A DNA stretch of 64,000 nt from Rhyacophila brunnea (Eukaryota > Arthropoda > Insecta > Trichoptera > Rhyacophilidae): the NCBI GenBank assembly GCA_022495005.1, contig JAGYXB010001953.1:1-64000 (forward strand). The letters are read 5' to 3'. The notes beneath the pieces are model-generated. The model was not told where the DNA came from. It saw only the letters and a list, made by a program, of their open reading frames with translations, and did not search any database. Below are positions 37,301 through 47,100 of this stretch, in pieces (the first letter of the stretch is position 1; each line of letters begins with the position of its first letter). Both the position numbers and the translations under genes were made by a program.

Positions 37301-38988
37301 TGGATGAAGAAATGACAATGAGAAATGCAACTTATAAAGTCAATACCATAAGTAGACCAACATCAGCATTATCATCAAATAATGACAATAGTAAAAAGAA
37401 TAACGATGATTATGAAATTGTAGAAAAACTACAAACAAGTGCTTTTGATAATCATATTTATAGCTTACCCGAAGTAGCCGCTGATAGTAATGGAGACTAT
37501 AGTCTTGTTAGTGAGGTTTATGTAAATAATGGATACAATTTTGGAAGTACTCCGTCTTCTCCTAGTGAGTCTGACTGTTCTACGTTTGGTAAAAGAAAAT
37601 CAGTTATAAGATACGATCGCCCAAACGATAGACCTGGCCAATTGACAATAGTCGTGAAGGAGAATCCTGAAAACTATATTAAAATTCACGAGTCAGATGG
37701 ATTTGAACCAGATACCCTCGACAGAAAACCGAGTAAAATTAAAATTGATATTGGTCCAAGATTAACTGAGAGAACGTTTTCTTTAAATACGTTGCAAGAG
37801 TGTCACATTGGTGAAATGATCAAAAGCGGAGAAATCTACGTAAGCTTAGAAAATAATCCTGATGATTCTAAACAGGAAGGGAACTTTCAAAGTTTGAGGG
37901 AAATCTATGAAAAGAATGGCAAACCCAACTCGACAAGTGAAGTGATAGATACCAATTATAAACCAACTGAATTACCAGGATATGCAGACTACGAAATCGT
38001 TGGTGATGGCAAAGGCGTAGTTTATTCTGACGAAGGCCGACTTCTTACTTTAGAGTCTAGGCATTGTAAGAGGCAGCGTCAGTCTACACCTCCAAGTTCC
38101 AAAGGAGTCAATAAGCCAGCACCACCAGATGTTATTCCCCCAGCGGATAGTATACCTATTTACGAGCATCCGAAGCCACCGAGAAGGGTAATAAGTGAGA
38201 AGATGGCACCACCACTACCGCCAAAAAACGACAGCGGCAGGAGTCCCAGTTCGAGGAATGATAATAAGACCAGTGTGATGACAGGAAGACCGTCATCAGG
38301 ACTTCAAAAAAGTCCGCCGGGGATTTCTGCCACAGTAGAAGATGCCTCGGACTATGAAAACGCAGATCAAAATAGTATACCACTTCCTCCTAGACAACCA
38401 AAAATATATGAGGAAGAACGTGTAAGAGCTATAAGAAACTTAGATCGTTTAACTTCACCAGAATCTTTAAGAGAAGTTCCAATAAAACCAACTATTGGCA
38501 AACCACCGTTTCGTGAGTTACAAACTCCTAAAGCAGGAAAAAGAATACGACATATTGTTTCTCCAAGAAAACAAAAAGATAGACCAGGATCCGTGAGAAA
38601 ATGTTGGAGAAGAGCTACTGGAAACCAATACATTGAAGACTCAGGATATTTGAGCACAGAATCTGATGAATCAAGAAAAATAAGGGCAAGAAAAGTTGCA
38701 AATGAAAGGATCAGTGGAAGTGAGACAGACGAATCGGTGGAAGATGCGAGAAGTGAATCGGGAGCCGAAAGTGTCGAGACGCATTCTGTGTTTTTCGGGA
38801 GTTTTCGGAAAGCTTCGTTGCTCGGTGGTTCCATTGACAGTGGCGCTGGATTCGAACTCAAACAGGGAGGTTCGGAAACGTCTCATCCTAGTTCTATAAG
38901 TGGCGACGTAACATTTATGAGAGTGGCCACGCCAAGTGATGTTAGGACAACTGTATCGGATAATAATGTGACAAACATAACATGTTAG
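25264..38988 (+). CDS. sha: Single-pass membrane protein with long disordered cytoplasmic tail, probable shavenoid homologue (3' part of gene)
   Basis: Six exons join in consistent phase: 25264-25374, 26284-26417, 33133-33334, 34115-34560, 34771-35037, 36184-38988. They give about 1320 residues ending at TAG 38986. The numbering starts at the first full codon of exon A. Residues 1-176 are probably extracellular. An N-glycosylation site (NVS, 149-151) is formed across an exon junction. Residues 177-200 (IAIGISSVMLGLIYVASVFL and four more) form the only clear membrane helix, followed by a KKRR stop-transfer signal, so the C-terminus is cytosolic. The tail of about 1120 residues is Ser/Pro-rich and carries SH3-type ligands (PPLPPK, LPPRQP) and Tyr motifs (YVNN, YENA, two YEIV), suggesting signalling or actin-linked partners. 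The resemblance to insect shavenoid, which promotes actin-based hair formation, is recognition from memory and unverified. Upstream exons, including any signal peptide, were not found. Confidence 0.6.
26284..26417 (+). CDS. sha: Exon B of the membrane-protein gene
   Basis: It lies between TTCATTTCTAG and the donor GTAAGT. Of the three frames only one is open, and it starts with two bases of a split codon. It encodes 44 residues including 'VRTPICAVSGAQFLTRNGFV' and 'FSLFRDEGRTFLQ'. It ends in phase 0, as exon C needs. Confidence 0.7.
26443..26825 (+). repeat. Partial hAT-like element with TACCGGTATT motifs
   Basis: From about 26514 the sequence starts TAGGGATTGCAGTACCGGTA and carries several TACCGGTATT palindromes and a related ATACCGAAATACC, a composition seen at the ends of some hAT elements. 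No matching right end or 8 bp duplication was found. Single TACCGGTATT motifs also appear near 27350 and 32046-32075, perhaps scattered pieces of the same family. Confidence 0.45.
26826..27062 (+). repeat. Jockey-like LINE 3' UTR fragment with (TAAA)n tail
   Basis: It matches 51583-51822 nearly base for base ('tattaactatataatgttta', 'acataaacacatg', 'cattggccaatcgctgtaat') and ends in AAATAAATAAATAAAT. In the 51 kb copy the same UTR follows a recognisable reverse transcriptase C-terminus. This copy is truncated at its 5' end inside the UTR. Confidence 0.7.
27658..28048. mobile_element. hAT-like MITE, GGCCCCC-ended family (copy 2)
   Basis: The ends CATGGCCCCCACAAGG and (inverted) CATGGCCCCCACATCC match copy 1 at 23509-23869. 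The flanking octamers ATTCTGAT (27650-27657) and ATTATGAT (28049-28056) differ at one position. The interior shares 'gtgagataaac' and 'agatcctagtctgggggcc'. It lies in the large intron between exons B and C. Confidence 0.75.
28060..29090. other. Intron stretch with no recognised element
   Basis: This is inside the 6.7 kb intron. The minus frame at 28729-29097 (122 codons) and the overlapping plus frame at 28961-29188 show no domain. The plus frame runs into the direct repeat at 29100, so both are probably chance frames. Confidence 0.45.
29100..29482 (+). repeat. Direct repeat pair flanking a dispersed repeat
   Basis: The 80 bp block 'ggattcttccttactc(t/g)aga' through 'gttcccattatttctgagtt' occurs at about 29112-29192 and again at 29396-29476. 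The segment between them (29198-29383) matches 20344-20465. Two equal blocks in direct orientation around an internal region look like the terminal repeats of a short retro-element, or a simple duplication; no coding sequence is present. Confidence 0.6.
29499..29869 (+). mobile_element. TTAA-associated MITE, family 2 (copy 1)
   Basis: TTAA occurs at 29499 and 29866. The body ('gtgaaacagcaaataatttt', 'aaatcgtgtaaagatgacta', 'ttatgacaaattatatttcg', 'ctcagctgaggtatagcc') matches 52137-52486 and, inverted, 59713-60214. The left end is the least conserved of the three. No coding frame is present. Confidence 0.7.
30440..30560 (-). repeat. Penelope-like element fragment
   Basis: On the minus strand it reads 'gagtccgaaacgtcgagtaa', then 'acacggtggaaacccaaaaa', with 'cattctaagagcaacgttta' upstream. 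All three blocks match the unit at 54134-54479. The CGAAACGTCGAG block is typical of the hammerhead-derived ends of Penelope-like elements, as I recall the family. Confidence 0.5.
30690..30785 (+). pseudogene. LINE reverse transcriptase C-terminal remnant
   Basis: The short segment 'VRKLEAFEICLYRR' parallels RRLEAFEMWLYRR in the LINE fragment at 5818-6275. Flanking sequence has stops in all frames. Confidence 0.45.
30790..32620. other. Intron stretch with no recognised gene
   Basis: Intronic AT-rich DNA. TACCGGTATT motifs at about 32046 and 32075 and a 3'-tail-like segment at 32290-32400 (shared with 57060-57135: 'tgatttac', 'attctaaa', 'gaatgtcttgaat'-like) are the only repeats noted. Confidence 0.45.
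32624..32866 (+). repeat. tRNA-derived SINE (copy 3, best preserved)
   Basis: The head has an A-box-like TGGCCGCACGGCTTAAGCG and a B box GGTTCGAATTC at the spacing of a tRNA gene (32630-32690). It is followed by a body of about 170 bases and an A-rich tail (GAAAGAAAAGAAAGAAAA). The head gives internal RNA polymerase III promoter elements, which is how SINEs are transcribed. It lies in the intron just upstream of exon C. Confidence 0.85.
32909..32983. mobile_element. Small hairpin element (GCAGTTCGCCGTATCAC family)
   Basis: A 21 bp arm, TGCAGTTCGCCGTATCACAA plus T at 32909-32929, is mirrored by 32963-32983 with one mismatch. Related half-sites occur at 25756-25800, 33655-33715, 62388-62402 joined to 63097-63130, and 63430-63480. 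The full conserved context seems to be 'cggaaatttgta(c/t)gtatgcag'. It is a small repeated palindrome of unknown class. Confidence 0.65.
33133..33334 (+). CDS. sha: Exon C of the membrane-protein gene
   Basis: It lies between GTTCGCAG and the donor GTAAGG (33335). In phase 0 it reads 'WTGEAEVRSRMEGRLLVVQL' then 'LCRDVGAASSGMGSGLAPGG', and ends 'CAAFRVAGSPARHVT' with one base over. It is much GC-richer than its surroundings, as expected for coding DNA. A Gly/Ala/Ser-rich segment in the middle is low-complexity. Confidence 0.7.
33419..33645 (+). repeat. tRNA-derived SINE (copy 4)
   Basis: The head is shortened between the A and B boxes, and the B box reads AGTTCAAATCC. The body and the 'attaggatcggacat' end are clear. 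It sits 85 bases after exon C. Confidence 0.75.
34115..34560 (+). CDS. sha: Exon D: transmembrane helix and start of cytoplasmic tail
   Basis: It lies between TTCAAACAG and the donor GTAAGT. It begins with two bases of a split codon that give Asn with exon C, and it ends in phase 0. It encodes 148 residues: a short juxtamembrane Ser/Ala region, a helix of about 24 hydrophobic residues (ending VFLYLHI), a KKRR anchor, and an acidic, charged segment ending 'TTRDDVERSC'. Length and phase fit both neighbours exactly. Confidence 0.8.
34771..35037 (+). CDS. sha: Exon E of the membrane-protein gene
   Basis: It lies between CACATAG and the donor GTAAGC and is exactly 89 codons in phase 0. It encodes a charged region ('RIRQFERMRLAETLYYRDES') ending 'RRKLYFNPAYFEPHLLM'. 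The dense short motifs, with no low-complexity sequence, suggest a conserved cytoplasmic segment. Confidence 0.75.
36184..38988 (+). CDS. sha: Exon F: long terminal coding exon
   Basis: The acceptor is TTATTATCAAG and the exon begins 'APPPAAVEFLMKIREVISIA'. It runs 934 codons without a stop to TAG at 38986. The protein is Ser/Pro/Asn/Asp-rich and probably disordered. Notable motifs are a Cys cluster ('RRPFCSGCPGCESRDMYDL' then 'ATCSSCSS'), poly-Pro stretches (LPPPPALPPNR, APPLPPKND, IPLPPRQPK), Tyr motifs (DYEIV twice, VYVNN, DYENA) and an Arg/Lys-rich segment near 'RIRHIVSPRKQK'. Third-position base use stays close to that of exons D and E. No catalytic domain is visible. Confidence 0.85.
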   Translation, partial: APPPAAVEFLMKIREVISIAKHKMATKRFTPSLIGIPEEDSYRSIDATLDFYRIGSQRSSVVSLKRENIRRRPFCSGCPGCESRDMYDLSAYIPEFRTLATCSSCSSANGVNKQISIRKWLEGVPILKSSTSRVYSAESDIIPETPVSSANGLLNSLLSLPRDNSDYPRKRYDFESRSLYADDNAGNFLFKKKRSDGSVRSEPSNSYSTFNIPLPSFSHASMKNGRSEKTIATIKDISPVGIEAVQGRRMSNRIDLRSRLPPPPALPPNRVMPDMINEALAIDKHITNVPSNKSKIVNHAEVVANIEKKKDKSIGGTIKVYTDGVVAKRQAVIEYETDSLERSDRIQGLSTPTEYGDVSSSQASPSLSTALPLDEEMTMRNATYKVNTISRPTSALSSNNDNSKKNNDDYEIVEKLQTSAFDNHIYSLPEVAADSNGDYSLVSEVYVNNGYNFGSTPSSPSESDCSTFGKRKSVIRYDRPNDRPGQLTIVVKENPENYIKIHESDGFEPDTLDRKPSKIKIDIGPRLTERTFSLNTLQECHIGEMIKSGEIYVSLENNPDDSKQEGNFQSLREIYEKNGKPNSTSEVIDTNYKPTELPGYADYEIVGDGKGVVYSDEGRLLTLESRHCKRQRQSTPPSSKGVNKPAPPDVIPPADSIPIYEHPKPPRRVISEKMAPPLPPKNDSGRSPSSRNDNKTSVMTGRPSSGLQKSPPGISATVEDASDYENADQNSIPLPPRQPKIYEEERVRAIRNLDRLTSPESLREVPIKPTIGKPPFRELQTPKAGKRIRHIVSPRKQKDRPGSVRKCWRRATGNQYIEDSGYLSTESDESRKIRARKVANERISGSETDESVEDARSESGAESVETHSVFFGSFRKASLLGGSIDSGAGFELKQGGSETSHPSSISGDVTFMRVATPSDVRTTVSDNNVTNITC

Positions 38989-39273
38989 TGCAATGATAGA
39001 ATAGAAATTATTGTTAACTCGTGCAATTTTATACAAGTAAACTATTTAAATAATAATTAAGAGATGGGGTTACATAAAATAAGTATGCTTGATATGTAGT
39101 AGAACTGTTTAAATTTTAGGCAAGTATATTATTTTATTGTCTGTAGAGCTAGTACGAATAGTTTCGTAGCATCGGATATCTCCGACAATCTACGGCTTTA
39201 GTGGGTAAACCGAACTGAATGTGTGTAAAAAGAAAAGAAGAAATAGAGAAAACAATATGTAAATATGTCAGTC

Positions 39274-39502
39274 CCACGATGGCCGTGTCGGCATTTAACG
39301 CCGTGGGTCACAGGTTTGAATTCTGGGTCTGGAAAGTACACATATTATTATTCAATTTGTGTATGGGTTGGTTGAGTATGGACCTAATAGGTTGACAAGT
39401 GGCTAACATCCGTTTTTCGTAAAAAAACAAAATTTGTTAATACAAACCTCCACTCTGTGAAGGCCCATATGATCTTATTAGGATGAGACATGGTCGAAAA
39501 AA
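39274..39502 (+). repeat. tRNA-derived SINE (copy 5)
   Basis: The head is CCCACGATGGCCGTGTCGGC with a B box GGTTTGAATTC. The body and 'attaggatgagacatggtcg' end are clear. It starts about 285 bases after the stop codon of the membrane-protein gene, so it may lie in the 3' UTR. Confidence 0.8.
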
Positions 39503-39527
39503 GATACATAATTATAAACATAATATT

Positions 39528-39955
39528 CGGTGTTGTTTGGGCATAACCTGTTAACTGCATAATGTTGATTTTACAGGAGAGCCATTTTAAGCTTTGAATT
39601 ACCCACATAAATTTCAGTTCATTTTTTTGTTTAAAATTGAAAAAAACATTTTAAAATAAATAACTGAAGAAGAATATGACAATACTTAGATTATAAATTA
39701 TTTCACTAATTAGGAAAATATGGTCACCTATCAGTGGTCAAACTATGATAAGGTCTTTGATCATGTTTTGACCAAACTAACCACTGTGTTGGTTCACATA
39801 TCATCATATTATTGCAATAGCGTTTTGAGCATTTTAAGTGAAATATAGATATCGGGTTATTACCAAATGGAAGATAATACAATAGTGACCCAATTTTTAC
39901 TCTTAACATAAAATGACCAAAAAAGCAGTTATCAGGTTATGCCCAAACAACACCG
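39528..39955. mobile_element. MITE with 31 bp terminal inverted repeats
   Basis: The left 31 bases (39528-39558, starting CGGTGTTGTTTGGGCATAAC) and the inverted right 31 bases (39925-39955) differ at one position. TATT borders both ends (39524-39527 and 39956-39959). The 428 bp body has no coding frame. The class is unassigned; a short AT-rich target duplication is possible. Confidence 0.75.
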
Positions 39956-39959
39956 TATT

Positions 39960-42470
39960 AATTAATTAATAGTGAACCTTTTTGGCAAACACTGACTTAG
40001 TACGTATTTTAAATACTGAATATTGGCGAACCTAACCTAACCTAACCGATGCTGCAAGACAATTCGTACGAGCGTTACTAAAATAACGACTGAAGTTTTT
40101 TTGGGTTCATATAAATGTGTACAAAAGTGAGTCTCTTTATGGTGCAATATTTAGAGGGAACATGCAATATTTTTACATACAACTATTACTATAACGTAAA
40201 GTAATCTTCCAGTATATTTTGTGCAATTTATTTTTCAACCTAGTTGATAAGAATTTTATATCATTTCGTAAGTTTACATACTTAATTAAGTTGTATAATG
40301 TATAGTATATTCATGTGTTAGTTTAATTTTTAGATTTAGGTTTGTCGTGCAATTTTATGAAACCCGTGTCTAAAAAGAATACCACAATAAATATATATAT
40401 CATACTTACTGATTTTATGGCTAAATGCAGAGATGTCGATGCTAAGTTAGCTTTAAGTAATATTATAATAATAATAATAAATACTTTATTCATTTTTCTC
40501 ACTTTTGTGAAGTTGGCGACGTGATTTTGTCCACTAAAGCACTTTAGGCGGTTTGTTTCAAAGTCGGTAACCACCATATATTCCACCATTTTGAATTAAT
40601 CGCCAAAAACCGCCAAGCTTTATTAATATTTAAAAATATAATATAAAAATAAGCAATATTTAAAATTGCCAATAAAATATAGCGAAATAAAAATTACCGT
40701 AAGGTCGTAAAATATCAATAATGGCGGCATATATATGGGGAAGATAAATAATAGCAATCAACTTCCGATTTTATTGTATTTAGCCAGAATATATATTTAA
40801 TGGATATACAAACATTGGAAAAATAATTTACACAAACAGAATCAAGAAAGATAAAAAAAATTAAAAAGTTAAGAATACCGACTTTGAAACTAATAGTCTC
40901 AATAGTCTCATTTATTACTATGCATTTGGCCCTTAATGTTTATTTCGATGCATCATACAGCTATAATAATTAGTAGCCAAATTGTATATTATTAATAATT
41001 ATATTTAAATTCTTGCACAGTAGAGAGCCTAATATAATAACCACTTCGCGTAAAAGTTATAAAAACACCTCATGCATAATAAATAATATGGTTATTTGAA
41101 AAATAAAATGGAAAAATGATGACCTTATTTAATATCACTAAATACCAATATTAAATAGATATATTAACATAATAATTATTTAATTAAAAAAAAATATCAT
41201 TGATAATAAAGTGATTAAATTTAGCTTAAAATACTAGATTTTTCATTGTCTCATTGCAATATCGTTGTTAGCCATTCACTAAATTGGGTATATGCTCTGG
41301 ATCTAAATACATTGAAAAAAACAACAAACAACCATAACGTTTACTACGCCATATATATTTTAATATTAATGAAAATTAGTTATTTTACACATATAATGAG
41401 ATAAGTACACTTCCGACAGGTTTGAAGGCCCCCTTATAATATGTTTCCAGGAAATATTTTCTTTAATTTTTGAAAGATTGTGAAAAATCTTTGCACTTTC
41501 TTATCAAGCAAACCGTCAATGGATTATTGAAAAGATATTGCCTAATAATTCAAATATAGAATCCTATTGTAAAATTTCACATTCGATTTTCAAATCGATT
41601 GAACTGCTCAAAATTAATTTTTTTCACAGCATACGAAAATGACCTTACAACGGCTGTTAGCCCATGAGTAAAGTCACTTGATTTTAAATATTTTTGACTA
41701 TCCTCTTCCACCCCTTCATCACACTTCATCACAAATTTTTCTTATATCAATTACTTAATATTTTTAATAAAATATCGTTGAATATTATCGATTTTAGTGT
41801 AATTTTCCCATACAATATTAATCCCCTCGTAAGGTGCGCCTTAGCCCGGGGGCCCCGAGTTTGGTGCTCGGTGAGGTCACAATATATTAATGTGATTTTC
41901 TCAAACCCTGAATGTTTGTAATTATTCTTTCTCTTCTATTAGTAAATATACCACTGTTTTACTACACTACTGAAGTTAGGCCTCATGACCTGTTGTAGTG
42001 TTAAAATAATGATAATGTATATATTTTGATGGTTGTGTAATGTCACAATATCTAGAATCTATCCCCTATATCCCTTTCGCCACAAATTATACTGAATCAT
42101 GATACTTCATCCCCATTATTGACGACCCCTAATCCATTGATAATAATATTAATGTATTAATATATATTTTTTTAAACATTTATTGTGAATCTATGATAGA
42201 CACGGCGTGGATTAATTGTGATAATGGCCGGCAGTGCAATATTAATTTTAGATTTCGAATATATTAGTAATAAGATTTTTTTATAATGTCTCTCATATCA
42301 TTCTGGACTCTGATGGAATCTAGATTTAATGTCTCAGTTGATTTTAATATTTTCACCGTATATCGTTTGAAATATAATAAATTTTAATACAATTGGACAA
42401 ACCTCACCATCCAAAGCGAGACAAGTTGATACGACATGCCGAATATCAACCTACTACTAATCGTATCCGG
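39960..42470. other. Stretch with no recognised gene
   Basis: Non-coding AT-rich DNA, possibly including 3' UTR of the membrane-protein gene; no polyadenylation site could be chosen. A weak inverted pair ('gtttcaaagtcggta' at 40554, inverted at about 40879) may bound a decayed MITE. Segment 41930-42020 ('acctgttgtagtgttaaaat') resembles 55190-55240. Confidence 0.45.
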
Positions 42471-42477
42471 AAACTCG

Positions 42478-43045
42478 TACGTGTGCAAGTAATTCGTACG
42501 TGTACTGTCACGCTGTCACGACGAAAAAAGTATTCTATGGTTTTGTCATTTTGAAGAATATTTTGAACGAACACGATCTCTGTAAATTCAATGATGGGGT
42601 AACCTAGCAACGAGTCTCTGTAAATTCAATAATATTTTGAACGGAACCCAACCCGCAGTCTTTAGATAATAGACAACATTCTTATGGAAAATATATAATG
42701 TCAACCGCTAAAAACAAAATACACCCGATTTTGATATGATTCAAAAATGTGTAGGCATGTAGAAAAAGATAAAAAAAACCTTCATTGAGTCATGCAAGAG
42801 TCAATGCAGTGCAGTTCAACGTGAGGTGACCTCATTGTTGTTCTGGTGATTTCGGCAGATTTTGCTAACTGACAATGTTCGTTTAAAGGTTCAAAATGTG
42901 CTACGGGATGGCAGCATTAGTCTGATAATATTTTAAACACCAATAAATACGACATCATACACTTTTTTCCCGTAGTGGTAGCTTACTGTGACGCCACGTG
43001 ATAGTCCGCGACATGCACCTCAATTTGGTTCGTGCTTTATTGGTA
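42478..43045. mobile_element. Dispersed 580 bp repeat (copy 2)
   Basis: It has the same order of blocks as 10974-11553 and the same orientation. It has an extra 'gttcgtttaaaggttcaaaa' segment near 42869 and a short internal duplication around 42570-42640 ('ctctgtaaattcaat' twice). The right end keeps 'gcgacatgcacctcaatttgg', whereas the left inverted end is lost. Confidence 0.65.
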
Positions 43046-43049
43046 TTTT

Positions 43050-44083
43050 ATCGGCGTGGTATTATGATGAATCCTGTCAAACAGATTTACTCGACAAACC
43101 AAGTATGAGATTGTACATGACGTTTGAAAGATTCAAAATGCATTTTCTTTTACTTTTCTGAATTAATATTAATTTGAGGTCACCTTGAATATGTGTGAGA
43201 GATGCTTTAAGTGTGACGTGAAATTTAATTATTGATTCTTCATAATCTAAATTAAATACAGATAATTCATTTGGTCCAGTTGGTAGTATTTTTTTCGGCG
43301 ATAGTGTTTTAATAACAATGTATCTAATACTGAATTCTGTGCAATTTATATAATTTATGTGCAATATGAATAATTATAATTAATTATTGTCTTGCCAGTA
43401 AGGATTTAGTGGTACATATAAAATACTTAATACTAATGTATGTATAATTAATCGGATTTGCGGCTGCAAGCCAAAATTAGACGTAAACAAGCAATATAAA
43501 ATGTGCAATTTTATTTATGTATTTAATAATATATAATATAATATAATTAATACGTCATCAAATGACCAGTTTTATATTATATATGAAAATATTTTGTACA
43601 TATTATTATTACGAAATGTGCAATGTATTATTGTTTTTATTCCTGTAATAACTCAAAGATTTAAGAATGTTAAATGTGACATTCTTTTATTGAACATACA
43701 TAATTTGAAAATACTTCTGAGACACCCAGTAGAATACGAGCATGCGCCTTGACTACCATGCTATACGTGTCCTATCTAACTGCGACGAAGTTAACAAGTG
43801 TTTTTACAATACTCTATGAGTGTTTTCAAATTATACACGTTCAACAAATGTATAAGGTAACAATACATCCTGTAATTTAATTATACATAGAAAAAAATAC
43901 CAGGAGGTAGTGCCACCTGTGTATATTCTTGTCGAAGCGCTCAATAATATTATTTATTTTATATCATAAACAAAGCAATATAGAGTAGTAGTATTCATAG
44001 TTAAATAACGCGTGAATTTGAATCTTATTAGATAAATCCGGTGTATTTTATGTGATTTTCATTGGTGTTATCATAAAAAAGTT

Positions 44084-44123
<40 letters not shown>

Positions 44124-47100
44124 TACGAAACTTAAATATAATACACCGAATGGATTAAGAAGCGTGTGAGCGAAATGCATGTACGTGACTAGGAGGTTAG
44201 GTGCAACACGCGTGAGAGGCATACAACGTGGGAGTTTTACTTATACGATCGCGCAACAAAGACGCAAACTCTTTCAAATGTAAATTTATGTGTGTCAGAG
44301 AAAGGAAAATTATTGTGTTGTCTGTTGACTGACAGGGAGACTGTGCATGCGCTGCGTTACAGACAGATACATCAAAACAAATATATAATGTCATAATCAT
44401 TATTTCTGACACTCCGTAGTTTTTGGGCTCCAAGCTGTTATAGCTCAATTTAGTTTTATTCTGGAATTATTCACAAATATACAATTTTACTTCTTTACCT
44501 ATTCGTACAATAATTAATCATATGTATTTTTAATTATCTGTCTTCTAGGTAATAATTAATAATAACTGTTTATTTGGATTAAATAATAATAATATATAAT
44601 ATGTGTACTATAATATATTACAATAATTTAAAAAATAGTAGAAAAATGTGGTCCAATCTTTGTAAATTGTAAAAATGATCATATTCAGCTTCCTTGTACC
44701 TGCCAAATGTAAAAAAAATAGTGAATTAAGAGCACTCCAGAGGAATTTAAAGAAAACATGACGACTTGAGAACTAAAACAATGAATTTAATGTATTTATT
44801 ACAAGAAAATAATATTTTTTGAGACAATTATGTATAAATAATAAATATATATTATTGCTGTGTTGTATAATTATTTTGCTAACTGGGCGTTGGGTGTAGA
44901 CAAACAATTCTGTGAGCTTGGATATTTTTCAAAAGTATATTGCATTCAATAACAGATTTAACCTCCATAATAAATTTTCTCCTGATGAATCAATTATAAT
45001 ATTCCATATTGTATCAATTATAAGACGCAACCCTGTTCTGTGCCGAGAGTTGCTCATACAAACACGCATCGATTATCGAAACACGTCGAATTTGTCGTTG
45101 TGATTTTGTTGGAATATAAAAAAACTTAGTGTAGCTAATAATTTACTCAGTGTGAATGCAACATTGTTTAGTTGAAAAACATCTAATGTTGCATATAACA
45201 CATTACGAAGCACACGGAATCAATGACGCTTTGTAAAATTCAATACTATAGTATGGTGCGACTTTTATATCAAGTCTTTACGTCATAGCGTTGCTACATC
45301 ATGTGGTTTTTGCACGCTGATATTATTTTGCGTCTTTACGTGTTGACTTGTCATAGCAGATACTATTTCTGGCACTATTGAGAGGAATAATTAAGAGCTT
45401 TATTTTATGTTCTCCTCCGTATAACACTTCTTCATTCGAAATAACACACGTTGGTCTACTTTCGCAAAGGTTTATGTATTTTAATATTAATAAAACTTGT
45501 ACGCGTAGAAGGCTCGATATAAAAGTCGCACTGTATTTTGCAGCGCACAAAGTCACTTTTAGAGCTAATAGTAAACATGATCACTGCAGACTGCAGGAGC
45601 CTGTCAGTGTTAGATTATGAGAACAAAAAATGACAATTATTAATGGCGGTGATCATGATGAAATTACATTTCAGGAAAAAAAAATCCTTCAAATAAAATT
45701 GGAAAATTGTGCATTCGTATTTTTCTAACTGATGTTTGTTGGATGTGCAATTATGTTTATTCGCTTGCCGGACATACATGCAACAAGTGGTAGTTATGAT
45801 TTATGGTTATGCTTACGTCGAGTCAAATTTTTTCAGTGTGCATTGAGCCTTAGTCATACAACATTTATTGAAAGAGTAGGTACTTCACATTATAAATATA
45901 TTTTAAAAATCCAGCATATTATAATAGACACAATAAGATTATCGGAATTGTTTTTATATATATAAAATTTCAAAATTCATGTTAATTTCTCACAATCGTC
46001 GTACGTCTATTTCCTCTGAGTGCAAAAAGGTTGAGGTTAATTTTGAAAATATTTATTTATATCGAATCAATGCTTGGGTAGAGGGAAAGGATTGTTTTAG
46101 TAATACATCTATCTGTCAATAGACATGCAATTTAATTGCATCATTATCAAAATAATATAACTTAAAAAAGACATATTTTTTTGTAAATATAATATAATAA
46201 ATTAGTTTATCAGTACTCTCATCGAATATATTTGAGGGAAAATATTCGTTTTAAATTAATAGGTTATATAAAATGATTGATATTTTGATTTATATAATAT
46301 TAAAAAATCGAATTCTCTCACTGCTCTTGGGTTATACAGTGAATATTATATAATTAAAAAAATATACTATGAAAACCTTTGAAAGGCTATTTAATATTTT
46401 GTAAATAATATTATATAATCAATAATTTGTTCATATTAAATAATAACGATTTCTTATCTGACATAAAACTTGAAAAAGTAATTCGTTAATTTAACTTTTC
46501 TACTATATTGTGTAGATTCTGTGTATTTTTTAAAATATGCTACTTAATTTCTTTAAAAAAATAGTCTTTGTTCAGTTTAACATCATACGAACAAATATAT
46601 TATAATTCCAATGATATTGTATTTATTTTATAAACGTATAAACGAACAGTATATGAATTTTATGAATTACAATAAATTGTTAACAATTATTATAATTTAG
46701 TTTTGTATAATTTTTTTAAATATTTTAATTATATTTTTATACTATGTCTAGTATTTCTAATTTAATTAAACAATGAATTGGTGCAAAAATGAATTTAATA
46801 AAGTTTTTCAAGACTGTCATTATTAAAACCTATTAATTATATTTGTTAAGTTTTTGACAATGCTAATATTATTAATTAAAAAGTTTATTGAATTTCTGTA
46901 CCTATCATTTATTATATTAAAGGTATTACTAGTAATATCGAGATTTAATAATAATTTAAATTCGTAGTTTTTTATTAAAAAAAAAAACTTTATTTGTTGA
47001 ATCTGTTGATTTTTTGTTTTTATTTAAAAGTTATTAAATTTGAGGTAATAGTTTATTTTTTTTGTAAAACGTTTTGTTTTTATTTATTTTCTTATTCTTA

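Noticed and set aside
38367..39036. Long minus-strand frames (up to 164 codons) opposite exon F
   Set aside because: They are shadows of the well-supported plus-strand coding frame.
40550..40895. Possible MITE bounded by GTTTCAAAGTCGGTA and its inverse
   Set aside because: Only 15 bases match, there is no further arm similarity and no target duplication, so the evidence is too weak.
44087..44118. (TA)n run as a regulatory or structural element
   Set aside because: It is an ordinary microsatellite in AT-rich DNA.
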